Positions 47,037-56,170 of a DNA stretch of 64,000 nucleotides are shown here, in pieces (the first letter of the stretch is position 1; each line of letters begins with the position of its first letter). The position numbers and the translations under genes are program-made. Source of the stretch: an uncultured Clostridia bacterium (GTDB taxonomy: Bacteria; Bacillota; Clostridia; TANB77; CAG-508); assembly GCA_948630815.1 (NCBI GenBank), contig CAPIEU010000008.1, positions 3,777-67,776 on the forward strand, given 5' to 3'. The notes below the pieces were generated by a model. It did no database searches. It had not been told where the DNA came from and saw only the letters and a list, made by a program, of their open reading frames with translations.

Positions 47037-48890
47037 CTAAAATTCTATATGTCTATCTCTTGGTCTATATTCTGCTTTTGTTTCTTTCTCTGGTTCTGAT
47101 GGTGGTGCTAATTCTTTATCTGTAATATCAAAATATTTTGCTTGTGCATTTTCTTGTATCAATGTATATAAACTTTCTAAACTATCAAATTCACAACTAT
47201 TGTCCAATGTAACTGGGTTTATTCCCAGCTCGCTTAACATTTTTATATAGTTATCTACTGTCGCACTGCTCCAAGTTTTATAATTACAATGCTTTGTATT
47301 ATTTACAATTTCTTTATTATCTTTTGCAATTACATTTGCTACACCATACTTTTTTACTACTTTCAAAAATAGTATTAGTTTGGTTTTCCAATTCTCTGTA
47401 TGTGCTGATTTTTTCAGTATTTTTAGTTCTTCTTGTAAGTTATATTTTGGGTTTCCTGATACTTTTAATAAATTTATTCCTAATGCTTCTAATTCTTTAA
47501 TATATGCTTCAACCGTTGCTCCACACCACATTTGATGTTCATTCTCTTTCTTGCTAGTGGTTACACCACTTATGCCATATTTATTTACTGCTCTTATAAA
47601 TTCTTTTAAATGTTTCTTTTCACAATTTGTATTTTCTTCCGCTTCTTCAATCATTTTCTCTGCAATCCTTAATTTATAATATTTACCCTCATATAGAAAA
47701 TCTTTTAAGAATTCAAAATAGTGTTTATTCATACTCTCTTGATTCCAATATGCACATAAATCCCTATTTAATAATAATTTATCATTTAAATCCATTTCTA
47801 CTAATTTACATATTTTCTGCTCCTCTTGTTCTAATAAACCCTCAATCATTAGGTCTATTGTTATTTCTTGTTCTGCTATTTCTTCATTCATTAGCTTTAT
47901 TATTGTTGCTTGCTCTCTTTCATACTCTCCTATATCCTCAATCATTAGTTCTATTGTCATTTCTTGACGCTCTAAATCTTCTATATCTATATTTAATAAA
48001 TCCCTTGGGTACTTATTATTTAAGTTTTCGTAAATTGACATATGTGATTTTCTTTCTAATTCTCTATTTAACTTGCATTTTCTCGCCTTTAATTTGTGTA
48101 CTTTATTTAATTCTTTTAATAATTTATCTACCTCTTTCTGTGTTTGGCTTCTATTATCATATTTATTGATAATTTTAATACTTTCACTTTGTATTAACTT
48201 TTTAGTATTTTGCACCTCAATCCTAAAAACATTTTTGTAAAATTTATAATAGGGTGGGTGCTTCTCTTGGTATTCTGCTAAACTTATTTCATTCTTTTGA
48301 TGTTCCTCTTTGTATCTTTCAAAATATTTAATTCTTTCACATTGATATTTGTCATATATATTTATTTTCTTCTGTCCGTTTTTAGATGTTAAATAAATCG
48401 ATGTTTCGTATTCATTTATTCTACTTATGTATTGATAACTACTTCTATGCTTATCTAATTGATGTAAATATTCATACATAACTTTGTAATCCATTTCTAA
48501 ATCTATGCAATAATCAATACGATGTAATTTTAATCTAAAATAATCTATATTCAATGCTTCTGCTACCGCTTGTTTTACTTTTTCAATATAAGTATCTCTA
48601 TCACTTAGTAAGATGTCTGTTTTTTGTAAAACTCTATGTGCATTTGCAATTAAAACTATGCAATGGAAATCCTTATAATACTGAAAAAGAATATTGTTAT
48701 ATTCAAATTCTATTCCTTGGCTTATTAAGTTTGGGTCATTTACATTTGTTGCTTTTCCATATTTTCTATAATAATTACCATAGGCATCTTTTCTATATTG
48801 AAACATTTTATATACAATTCCTAAATCTACCACTCTTGATAAATCCAATTTACCAATTCCATATACTATAAAATTTATACTATCTATCAT
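47037..48890 (-). CDS. Replication initiator-like protein of element 1
   Basis: The N-terminal 280 residues follow the order seen in rolling-circle Rep proteins of the Rep_trans/phage gene II type: KLHRIDYCIDLEM, INIYDKYQCERI and FRIEVQNTKKL. The rest (617 residues in total) is charged and partly coiled coil, with repeated ELGINPVTL-type segments. It would nick and start copying of the excised circle. The element has no relaxase, so this protein may also serve transfer. The family call rests on motif order. Confidence 0.65.
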   Translation of the reverse strand: MIDSINFIVYGIGKLDLSRVVDLGIVYKMFQYRKDAYGNYYRKYGKATNVNDPNLISQGIEFEYNNILFQYYKDFHCIVLIANAHRVLQKTDILLSDRDTYIEKVKQAVAEALNIDYFRLKLHRIDYCIDLEMDYKVMYEYLHQLDKHRSSYQYISRINEYETSIYLTSKNGQKKINIYDKYQCERIKYFERYKEEHQKNEISLAEYQEKHPPYYKFYKNVFRIEVQNTKKLIQSESIKIINKYDNRSQTQKEVDKLLKELNKVHKLKARKCKLNRELERKSHMSIYENLNNKYPRDLLNIDIEDLERQEMTIELMIEDIGEYEREQATIIKLMNEEIAEQEITIDLMIEGLLEQEEQKICKLVEMDLNDKLLLNRDLCAYWNQESMNKHYFEFLKDFLYEGKYYKLRIAEKMIEEAEENTNCEKKHLKEFIRAVNKYGISGVTTSKKENEHQMWCGATVEAYIKELEALGINLLKVSGNPKYNLQEELKILKKSAHTENWKTKLILFLKVVKKYGVANVIAKDNKEIVNNTKHCNYKTWSSATVDNYIKMLSELGINPVTLDNSCEFDSLESLYTLIQENAQAKYFDITDKELAPPSEPEKETKAEYRPRDRHIEF

Positions 48891-49164
48891 TTTAAATCCC
48901 CCTAAAATTTTTAAAACCTAAAATCCATAAAAGTATTGATATATTGGTATTTACGAGTTATATCTATATATAATTTTTTAAATAAATATATATATATAAT
49001 TTATCTGCTCCATATTCTTTTGTTACTTCTATAAAAATAAATCCTATTGACTTATGGCTTCTGCTAGTGTTAAAATTACAAAAAAATAAAACTTGCTTCT
49101 ATTTTAACAAGTTCTACTTAATTTATTTCTTTCTTACTCTCCCTTGTGTTTTAAGTATAGTGTA
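48891..49164. other. AT-rich region upstream of the Rep-like gene
   Basis: No gene is seen. Runs of TATATATA lie at 48970-49003. This is where an origin for the adjacent Rep could be, but no iterons were found by eye. Confidence 0.35.
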
Positions 49165-49190
49165 ACTGATATATACATACAAATGAGTGG
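49165..49190. other. attR of element 1
   Basis: Arm ACTGATATAT (49165-49174), seven bases, core AA (49182-49183), then the bacterial half TGAGTGG. Confidence 0.85.
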
Positions 49191-49452
49191 ATTACTACTC
49201 CTATCTTGATGAAGTTTACTGAGGATTTTTGTGTTGCTTATAATAATAATTCTACTATTTATGGATATAGTGCTCGTGAAATTTTTAATACTGTTTCTAT
49301 TTATATTGTACCAATGGTTAATCCTGACCGGAGTTAATTTGGTTACTGGAAATCTACCTATTAATAGTAATGGATATAATTACGCAAAAAGTATTGCTTA
49401 TAGTTATCCTAATATTCCTTTTCCTGACCGGCTGGAAAGCTAATATTGAGGG
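49182..49452 (+). pseudogene. M14 zinc peptidase, fragment 2 of 3 (two +1 shifts)
   Basis: It begins in the zinc motif (AATGAGTGG, NEW) and reads ITTPILMKFTEDF, then SIYIVPMVNP. CGG at 49329-49331 and again at 49429-49431 both follow a GAC codon. Skipping the C each time gives NPDGVNLVTGN and PFPDGWKANIEG, exact M14 motifs; without the shift the frames stop within one or two codons. Element 2 cuts the gene in the GGT codon of NIEGVDLN. The next piece begins at 56165. Confidence 0.9.
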
Positions 49453-49474
49453 TGAAAGTCTGATTAACTTCCAC
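49440..49474. other. attL of element 2
   Basis: Bacterial half ending TTGAG, core GG (49451-49452), twelve bases, then arm TAACTTCCAC (49465-49474). Confidence 0.8.
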
Positions 49475-49546
49475 CTTTTTATTTTCAAAAAATAATGTAG
49501 ATTTTTTCTACACTAATCATATATTCAATTCTTATTAAAACCTTAT

Positions 49547-51217
49547 TTATCCAATATTATTTTTAAGTAGTTTATCATTTTGTAAAATTTCTTCTATTTC
49601 AATAAATTCATCTATATTTTCATTTATTGTATTTAATGGTGCAAAGTTAAATGAAATAAAAACGTTTTTGTCTTTGTCTATCTCTATTTTATCAATTAAT
49701 CTAAATAAAGAAGATTTATCTATTTCTTTCATTTCTAAAAAATCATTAATTGTTTTATTAATTTGTTCTTCATCATTTTTATTTTTGATAGTTTGCTGAC
49801 CTTGTAATGATTGAAACCTATCTGTCAATTCACTCTTTTCACTTTCTAGTTTTTCTCTCTCTTTTATAAACCTTCCAGATATTCTTACAAAATCAGTATC
49901 TAACAATATCCCATTTAATTTATCATTATATAAGCTATCTAAATTTTTATTAATACCAGCTATTTTAATATCTATTGTTTCAATTTGCTTTTTTATAGCT
50001 GCCACTAAATCAATTGATTTATCTTTTACTTTTTTATAAGTTTCTTCTAACATAGTACGATTAGCATATATCCTACAAACTTGCCTTACAATTTCAAGTA
50101 TTCTTTTTTCAAATTTTGGATAATTCAAATTTCTTACATAACAACCTCTTTTTTGATAACCTGTATCTACAATATATGGTATCTTTGGACGATTACTATT
50201 ATGATTTACTTTTAATACAATCTGCATTTGCCAACCGACAGTGTTTGCAATATATCAGTCCTCGTAATAAATAATCATATTGTTTTACAACTTTTTTAGA
50301 TCTTTGTTTATGTATTATTTGTGCTTTTTCAAATATATCTTTATCAATAATTGGTTCGTGTGTATTTTCAACTCTTATCTGTCTTTCCTTTTCTACTTTA
50401 CGAAGTTTCTTCACTTTATATGAAACAACAGATACCTTATTTTGAACTGTATTGCCTATATAAACTTCATTTTTTAACATATCGCATATGGTAGTTGCAT
50501 TCCAAAAATAATTGCTCTTATTTTCATTTTGAATAATACCAGTATTTCTATATCCAGAAGGACTTAAATAATGATTTTTATTTAAGTATTCAACAATTAA
50601 CTTACTTCCAGTTCCATTTACATACATATCAAATATTTTCCTTACTATATCTGCAACATTATTATCAATAATTAATTTGTTTTTACTGTTAGAATCTTTT
50701 TTGTATCCGATATGCTGGTGTACTGCATAAATATTCTCCTTGCTTTTGTTTTTCTTTAAAAACACTTCTAATCTTTTTTGATATATCCTTTGCATACATA
50801 TCGTTTAGGATTGCTTTAAATGGTGTTATATCATTATTTACTGTTTCACTATATGTATCTATTCCATCAAGTATTGAAACATATCTAACTTGATTTTCAG
50901 GAAAATAGTTTTCTATATAATATCCTGTTTTAATATAATCTCTTCCAAGTCTTGATAAATCTTTTGTTATTACCATATTAATTTTTTGATTTTCAATATC
51001 TGTAATTAGCCTATTAAATTCAGGTCTATCAAATGTAGTTCCGTGATACTCCATCATCAACATATTCATCTACAATATTCAAGTCTTGCTCTTTTAAATA
51101 TCTTTCAATTATTTTTCTTTGATTACCAATACTTTCACTTTCTTGTTTGTCGCCATCTTCACGAGATAATCTTATATACATTCCTACTTTATAGTTTTTA
51201 GTTATTAGTTTAAACAT
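49547..51217 (-). CDS. Large serine recombinase of element 2 (three +1 shifts)
   Basis: The start at 51217 has GGAAAGGAG before it. The catalytic serine is Ser18 (YIRLSRED). CGG occurs in frame three times: 51043-51041, 50709-50707 and 50237-50235. Skipping each C yields VSGTTFDRPEFNR, TPAYGYKKDS and CKHCGWQM, all standard recombinase motifs (substrate loop, recombinase domain, zinc ribbon), and a single 555-residue protein. Unshifted, it would be four useless pieces. The arithmetic gives whole codons only after three skips. It is the strongest single case for the shift. Confidence 0.92.
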
Positions 51218-51268
51218 TTCACTCCTTTCCATAAAAATATTTACAGTACTATTATCATAACGTGGTCT

Positions 51269-51412
51269 TTATATTTTGTCAGCTCTTTTTTCAATATTTT
51301 TATTATCAGTTTTCTTTTCAGTAAAATCGTAAAACATTTTACAAATAACTTTATCAATAGGTTGTTTTGCTTTATTAAATTTACAGTATATTTTTATATC
51401 TTCCTTTTTCAA
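51269..51412 (-). CDS. Small recombinase-associated protein
   Basis: The 47-residue frame starts with TTG after GAGGTGTG and reads KKEDIKIYCKFNKAKQPIDK. Short proteins of this pattern are often encoded just before large serine recombinases on integrative elements. It stops 51 bases before the recombinase start. A role in excision is possible but not shown. Confidence 0.5.
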   Translation of the reverse strand: MKKEDIKIYCKFNKAKQPIDKVICKMFYDFTEKKTDNKNIEKRADKI

Positions 51413-51859
51413 CACACACACCTCTTAATAATGTTTATTATTATTTAAGTGTGATATGCGTATAATAAAAATTTTTCTTTTTATATATCAAACTTAAATA
51501 ATTTATAAAGAGTATACTTTGCTTTTGAAAATTTTTATTAAAATGGGTACAGAAAAAGAAATTTGGGTACAAAAAAAGATGAAACTTTATGAAATTTCAT
51601 CTTTTAAAATCAAAAAAAGCATTTTTTTGATTCCGAACGAATCTATACTTAAAATTTTTCAATTTTTGATTTGTAATTATAATCAATATTTAGAGGATCA
51701 TTTTTAATGCCCAAAGTTCGCCAGCTTGGTGTTTTGACACCGTTTTCGCTGTTTAGGAGAAAATCTCCTAATACCTTTTTAGCCCGCTGGGAGGGAATTC
51801 TTTAAGTTTTTTTAGTCTAAAAAACTGTGATTTTTTAATTACTGTTTCCTCTTATTTAA
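51413..51859. other. Non-coding region with a candidate structured sequence
   Basis: No credible gene is seen. AAAGATGAAA and TTTCATCTTT (about 51576-51606) form a hairpin. At 51721-51790 CCAGC/GCTGG closes over two perfect hairpins, GGTGTTTTGACACC and TAGGAGAAAATCTCCTA. The base composition is clearly less AT-rich than the surroundings, and a T run follows at 51807. Confidence 0.4.
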
Positions 51860-52954
51860 TTAATTTTCGCTATTAGAATTTAAATCAATTTTTCCTACTA
51901 GTAATTCAGACTTACTAATTATTCTATCTATCGTTGAATTAGCAGTTTTCATTATATATAAATATATTTTCATTTGTTCTTCTAATAGATTAATGGCTTG
52001 CGTAAGTTTTCTTTCCATACCTTTTACGGATATAAAAGTAGAAATCATATCGTCTATTTTTTCATTAGACTCTAGTATAGACTTTTTCATACTATATAAT
52101 CCTTTTAATGAAGCTATTAACCCTTCCTTATTTGATTGATTTTCCATATATTTATTATCAATCAAATCAAGAAAATTATTTTCAATCCTTCCCCAAATAT
52201 TTTCAAATTCAATATTATGAATTTTCATTTTATTAGCAAAATCTTGAATGCCTATTCCAACTTTTCTAGCAATATTTCTAATAAAACTAGCGTTACCTGA
52301 TGAAGGCGATTTCGATACTCTATTTATCTCACCTGTAGCATCTTCCATTTGTTTTGTCATTACATTTTGCTCTTCTGTCATTTTTTTTATTTCATCTGAC
52401 AATTTATATATATCCTCGTTTATATCTGCTATAAAATCTAAAAAACCTCTATCCTCTTCATCTATATTTTCTTGAAATGTATTTACATCTTCTTTAAATA
52501 TTCTTTGTTTTTCATCACTAGGATAATAATCTTTTATAGGATTTCCAAATTGAACACTTCCATCTTTTGCACCTTGTAAAATTTTTTCAATTTCATCTAA
52601 TATATCATTAATTTTCCAAAAATTAGTTTCATATTCGCTTACTCTATATGATCTAATATCAAAAGGTAATTCATTTATATCTTGCGTAATAAGTATTACT
52701 TTTTTATTTAAAGCATGGCATAATCCTAATTCATAAAATACATTTGGATTTAGTCCTGTTACATCAGCAATTATTACATCAGCATTTCCTATTCCTACCA
52801 CTATATCTTGTAATATACTTCTTTTATTATCTAAATCTCCAGCATTAGAAAATTCATATTCATCTTTTAATTTTTCTTTAATCATACCATATAATTCCAA
52901 AAATTCTTCTTGAAATGGCATTATCATAAATACTTTTAATTTTTCCACTTTCAT
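51860..52954 (-). CDS. Nucleoside deoxyribosyltransferase/TIR-like domain with long helical tail (possible defence effector)
   Basis: In the 364-residue protein, residues 1-130 show a Rossmann-like domain: VFMIMPFQEEF, ADVIIADVTGLNPNVFYELG and CHALNKKVILIT. This order is seen in nucleoside 2-deoxyribosyltransferase-like and some TIR-like NAD- or nucleotide-cleaving domains, and the glutamate in FYELG is a likely active residue. The remaining 230 residues are helical and coiled coil, perhaps a sensor or oligomer part. It sits beside a restriction-modification pair. Defence function is inferred from context. Confidence 0.55.
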   Translation of the reverse strand: MKVEKLKVFMIMPFQEEFLELYGMIKEKLKDEYEFSNAGDLDNKRSILQDIVVGIGNADVIIADVTGLNPNVFYELGLCHALNKKVILITQDINELPFDIRSYRVSEYETNFWKINDILDEIEKILQGAKDGSVQFGNPIKDYYPSDEKQRIFKEDVNTFQENIDEEDRGFLDFIADINEDIYKLSDEIKKMTEEQNVMTKQMEDATGEINRVSKSPSSGNASFIRNIARKVGIGIQDFANKMKIHNIEFENIWGRIENNFLDLIDNKYMENQSNKEGLIASLKGLYSMKKSILESNEKIDDMISTFISVKGMERKLTQAINLLEEQMKIYLYIMKTANSTIDRIISKSELLVGKIDLNSNSEN

Positions 52955-52977
52955 ACTCCATTCATAATATATTTTCT

Positions 52978-53727
52978 TTAAATTTTATCAAATCCTTCAT
53001 ATTCTTTAAATGCTAATAAATATAATGCTTTTAGCAAATCAGGATTTTTGCCTTTCAACTCATTAATAACTGTATCTGTTCCTACTTGTAATTCTTTATT
53101 TTCTTCTATAATTTCATCTATTAATTTAGGAAGTTCCATACAAATTTTATAAAAAGCCTCTTTGTCTCCAGTTACAATCTCGTAAAATTTATCTAATGAA
53201 ACTCTTTTTATTCTTTCATTTTCAACTCTTTCTCCATCTACGGAAACTTTCCAAACTATATTTTGACTATTTTTAGCAATTGCTTCTACTAAAAAACATT
53301 CTGCTGTACTTTCTTTTGCTATTTTATTCAACATTCTCATATATGTTTTTTGTGATGATGAGGAGTTCATTGTATTATGCTTATTTTTCATTTCTATATA
53401 GATTTTATTTCCATCTTTTTTAGTATAAATAACATCAAAACCTTCTTTAGGCACTTCGCAATTTTCTATATACTTAAACATATTTTGATGAAAATAACCA
53501 ATAGCATTAGAATTTGTTTTATCTCTCTGTCTTACTAATTCATCTTTTATTACTTCTTCAAAAGTTTTTCTATAAACTTTACTATCAAACACCATTTTTA
53601 TAGGATCTACAATATTGGAATTAAATTTACTTAAATCTATTCCATCTAAAGTTTTTTCATATGTAGATATTGTATTTCTTATATGTTCTTTCAAATTTTC
53701 TTTTGTTATAAAATTAAGATTCCACAT
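52978..53727 (-). CDS. Eco47II-family type II restriction endonuclease
   Basis: The start at 53727 has AAGGAG nine bases away and overlaps the methylase end by 14 bases. The segment YFHQNMFKYI, then GFDVIYTKKDGNKIYIEMK with NKHNTMNSSSSQKTYMRM, is typical of Eco47II-like enzymes and has the D...ExK arrangement of PD-(D/E)XK nucleases. The family cuts GGNCC or GGWCC sites. The exact specificity here is not readable. Confidence 0.85.
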   Translation of the reverse strand: MWNLNFITKENLKEHIRNTISTYEKTLDGIDLSKFNSNIVDPIKMVFDSKVYRKTFEEVIKDELVRQRDKTNSNAIGYFHQNMFKYIENCEVPKEGFDVIYTKKDGNKIYIEMKNKHNTMNSSSSQKTYMRMLNKIAKESTAECFLVEAIAKNSQNIVWKVSVDGERVENERIKRVSLDKFYEIVTGDKEAFYKICMELPKLIDEIIEENKELQVGTDTVINELKGKNPDLLKALYLLAFKEYEGFDKI

Positions 53728-54742
53728 TTTTATTAACTCCTTCATTTAAAGCATTCATTATTGATAATCCCACTTCTTTCGCCAACTCAACTGGAACAGC
53801 ATTTCCTATTTGTTTATATATATCGTTCATTTTTCCAGAGAATTTCCATTCATCTGGAAATGATTGAATTCTTGCATACTCTCTCGTAGTGAAAGGTCTA
53901 CTTTCATCTGGATGACATCTATCTGTTTGTTTCATCATTGGAGAACAAGTTAAAGTCAATGAAGGCTCGTCCCAAGATATTCTTCTTGCAATTCCTGTTC
54001 TTCCACCTCCCATAAAATAGCATGATTTCATATAATCTCTTGCTACATCATCTGGTAAATCTCTCCAATATCCCCCTGGAGGTACTAAATCAAATACCTT
54101 TTTCTTTTTTTCTGGATATTTTGCTCCAACTGAATTTGGAACGTTTTTTAGTACATCTTTTAAAACAGGCTTATAACCGTGAGGTTTTGGATATTCAAAT
54201 TTAATATTTTCTTTTAAATCATTTCTAGTTCCTATTATAACAACCCTTTGTCTTTTTTCAGCCACTCCGTAATCCCATGCATTCAAAATTTTCCATTCAA
54301 CTGTATATCCTAAGTCTTCAAATACATCCACCATTGTTTTTATTGTTCTTCCACCATCATGAGTTGTTAAACCTTTGACATTTTCAGCAAGAAACATTTT
54401 TGGTTGTAATTGCCTTAAAAATTCTGCATAATAGAAAAACATTGTTCCTCTAATATCTTCTAAGCCTAGTTTTTTTCCTGCATAACTGAATGATTGACAA
54501 GGATATCCTCCAGATAATAAATCTAGTTCTCCTTTTTTTAAATTAAATTCTTTTAATAAATCTTTTTGAGAAAATTTAATAATATCCTCTTCAATTACAT
54601 TCCAGTTTGGTCTATTTAACCTTAATGTTTCACATGCTGTTTTATCTATTTCTACTAATCCAATTTCTTCAAATCCTGCCTTTTCTAATCCTAGGGCTAA
54701 TCCTCCTGCTCCTGCAAATAATTCTATACATTTTCTTCTCAT
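53714..54742 (-). CDS. DNA cytosine-5 methyltransferase (partner of the Eco47II-like nuclease)
   Basis: The protein has about 342 residues. The motif order of C5 methylases is clear: ELFAGAGGLALGL (SAM binding), GGYPCQSFSYAGKK (catalytic Cys), ENVKGLTTHDGG, then QRVVIIGTRNDL, and QIGNAVPVELAKEV at the end. The start with AAGGAG at proper distance is the second ATG (54742). It protects the sites cut by the overlapping nuclease gene. Translation order methylase then nuclease is the safe order for spread to new hosts. Confidence 0.92.
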   Translation of the reverse strand: MRRKCIELFAGAGGLALGLEKAGFEEIGLVEIDKTACETLRLNRPNWNVIEEDIIKFSQKDLLKEFNLKKGELDLLSGGYPCQSFSYAGKKLGLEDIRGTMFFYYAEFLRQLQPKMFLAENVKGLTTHDGGRTIKTMVDVFEDLGYTVEWKILNAWDYGVAEKRQRVVIIGTRNDLKENIKFEYPKPHGYKPVLKDVLKNVPNSVGAKYPEKKKKVFDLVPPGGYWRDLPDDVARDYMKSCYFMGGGRTGIARRISWDEPSLTLTCSPMMKQTDRCHPDESRPFTTREYARIQSFPDEWKFSGKMNDIYKQIGNAVPVELAKEVGLSIMNALNEGVNKNVES

Positions 54743-54812
54743 TCTCATTGCTCCTTAATACTTTAACAATATATCATAAAATTTGATTTTTTTCTACATA
54801 TAATAAAGAATT

Positions 54813-55544
54813 TTATATTAAAAGTAAATACTTTCCATTTTTTACTTTCTCTATTATTTTCAATTGATTTAATTCTTTAATTGTTTTATTTATTACTGAA
54901 ATTGAAACATTTAAATTCTCAGCAAGTGCTTTTTGAGTTGTTAATATCAAGCTATCTTGTCCTACATTATTTAATAAATATAATACAATTGATAATTGCT
55001 TTTTATCAAAACTGGTCAAAATTTCGCAAAATATTCTTTTATCAATTAGTACATCATCTTTTGAAATATTTAATTTATTTACTTTTCTTACTCTTTTTAG
55101 CATATTATAGGTCTGTTTATGTGCTATTTTATTTAAATCTCTTGTTATCCACTTTAATGAAAAACTACAATTCTTTTTACTTAATTTTGTAGAAATTACA
55201 TTATATGTTTTTATCATATCTCTTTTTATATCTTCATTATGCTTAAATATTTTCATTTTATTGTTTTTATTTTCAAAAAATGCTGGTACCTGTGTGCAAT
55301 CTGTATTTATGCAGAATACTTGACTTTCACTTTTATTTATATAACAACTTAAAATCAAATTCATTGCTTGATATACTGCAAATACTTCAATTTCAGTAGA
55401 ATTTTTTATTTCTATTCTACTCTTCTTGGAATATGACTTTAAAATTTTATTTTCTGACATTATTATAATTGAATATGTTGCAACACTACTTTTATCATCA
55501 AAACTAGCATCTGTATATATGTTATACTTTTTTTGCTTTTTCAT
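54813..55544 (-). CDS. RNase H-fold protein fused to a winged helix
   Basis: The protein has 243 residues and a GGAGTG site. The N-terminal part has the RNase HI pattern: IYTDASFDD (first Asp), STEIEVFAVYQAM (Glu), INTDCTQ (Asp) and RDLNKIAHKQ (late position with His, as in some RNase H relatives). The C-terminal 80 residues form a helix-turn-helix (TTQKALAENLNVSISVINKT and KNGKYLLLI). I know of no standard name for this pair of domains. It may bind DNA or RNA-DNA hybrids in defence or element control. Confidence 0.6.
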   Translation of the reverse strand: MKKQKKYNIYTDASFDDKSSVATYSIIIMSENKILKSYSKKSRIEIKNSTEIEVFAVYQAMNLILSCYINKSESQVFCINTDCTQVPAFFENKNNKMKIFKHNEDIKRDMIKTYNVISTKLSKKNCSFSLKWITRDLNKIAHKQTYNMLKRVRKVNKLNISKDDVLIDKRIFCEILTSFDKKQLSIVLYLLNNVGQDSLILTTQKALAENLNVSISVINKTIKELNQLKIIEKVKNGKYLLLI

Positions 55545-55619
55545 ATAGTATCACTCCACTCTTATTTTTTCACATTATATAACATATTTTTCACTTTGTC
55601 AAACATTTGTTTTGATGTT

Positions 55620-55950
55620 CTAAAAATTATTTGCTGACATATTTGGCAATTTTGCACACTCTAAAATTAAATTAATTGCATCTGAAAATCCGTATTTTAT
55701 AGAACTTTTCGTTTTCATATGAACCTGCAATATTTATTCTATCTATATAACTATCTAAACTATCTCTAACTTTGTCTAATTTTTTTGTATCATCTGATAG
55801 CTCCTCAATTATATTAAATAATTTCTCATAAGTATCATTATCCTTTGTTAAATTTTCAATTTGCTTTTTGTCCATTTCTGTTAATACATATAAATTTGAT
55901 TCTCTACTTTCAAATAGATTATTTAAAACTCCTTTTTCAATTTCATACAT
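55620..55950 (-). CDS. Small helical element protein (+1 shift at codon 87)
   Basis: The start at 55950 has GGAGG. The zero frame ends after CGG (55692-55690) as IFRCN. Skipping the C gives FYKIGFSDAINLILECAKLP, the ending typical of small helical proteins carried on clostridial elements, in a 109-residue product. Function is unknown. It is the element gene closest to attR. Confidence 0.6.
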
Positions 55951-56142
55951 ATTTACTACCTCCATATTTATAATTTACTGGTAGTATAACGTGCTCAATT
56001 TAATTTGTCAGCATTTTTTCTAATATTTGTATATTTTTTTAGAATAAAAGATATTGTTATTGGTACAGAAATAGCTTTCCTTGACTTAATTTAATATATA
56101 ATTACTGTAAATATTTTTATATTTCCTAATTAATTTTTATAT

Positions 56143-56170
56143 GTGGAAGTTAGTAAGCCTCACAGGTGTG
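56143..56170. other. attR of element 2
   Basis: Arm GTGGAAGTTA (56143-56152), twelve bases, core GG (56165-56166), then TGTGG of the M14 gene. Confidence 0.8.

Larger units (their letters stand above)
41586..49183. mobile_element. Element 1: 7.6-kb large-serine-recombinase integrative element
   Basis: It lies between two AA cores in the M14 gene. Joining the flanks gives CATGCTAATGAGTGG, coding for HANEW, the expected zinc motif. Cargo: large serine recombinase at the left end, small proteins, a lone HsdS-like protein, a small serine resolvase and a Rep-like protein. No relaxase is seen, so movement by excision, with Rep-aided copying, is plausible. Its genes contain only one in-frame CGG. 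Confidence 0.85.
49451..56166. mobile_element. Element 2: 6.7-kb large-serine-recombinase element with restriction-modification cargo
   Basis: It is bounded by GG cores within repeated GGTG (49451-49454 and 56165-56168), with perfect 10-bp arms each twelve bases from the core. Joining the flanks restores AATATTGAGGGTGTGGAT, coding for NIEGVD. The recombinase lies next to attL, as in element 1. Cargo is a possible defence effector, an Eco47II-like nuclease and its C5 methylase, an RNase H-HTH fusion and small proteins. Two of its genes need +1 shifts at CGG, so the element is adapted to this host's decoding. Confidence 0.85.

Noticed and set aside
51519..51707. 62-residue plus-strand frame in element 2
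   Set aside because: It has no ribosome binding site, runs through a hairpin and has a composition typical of AT-rich non-coding DNA.
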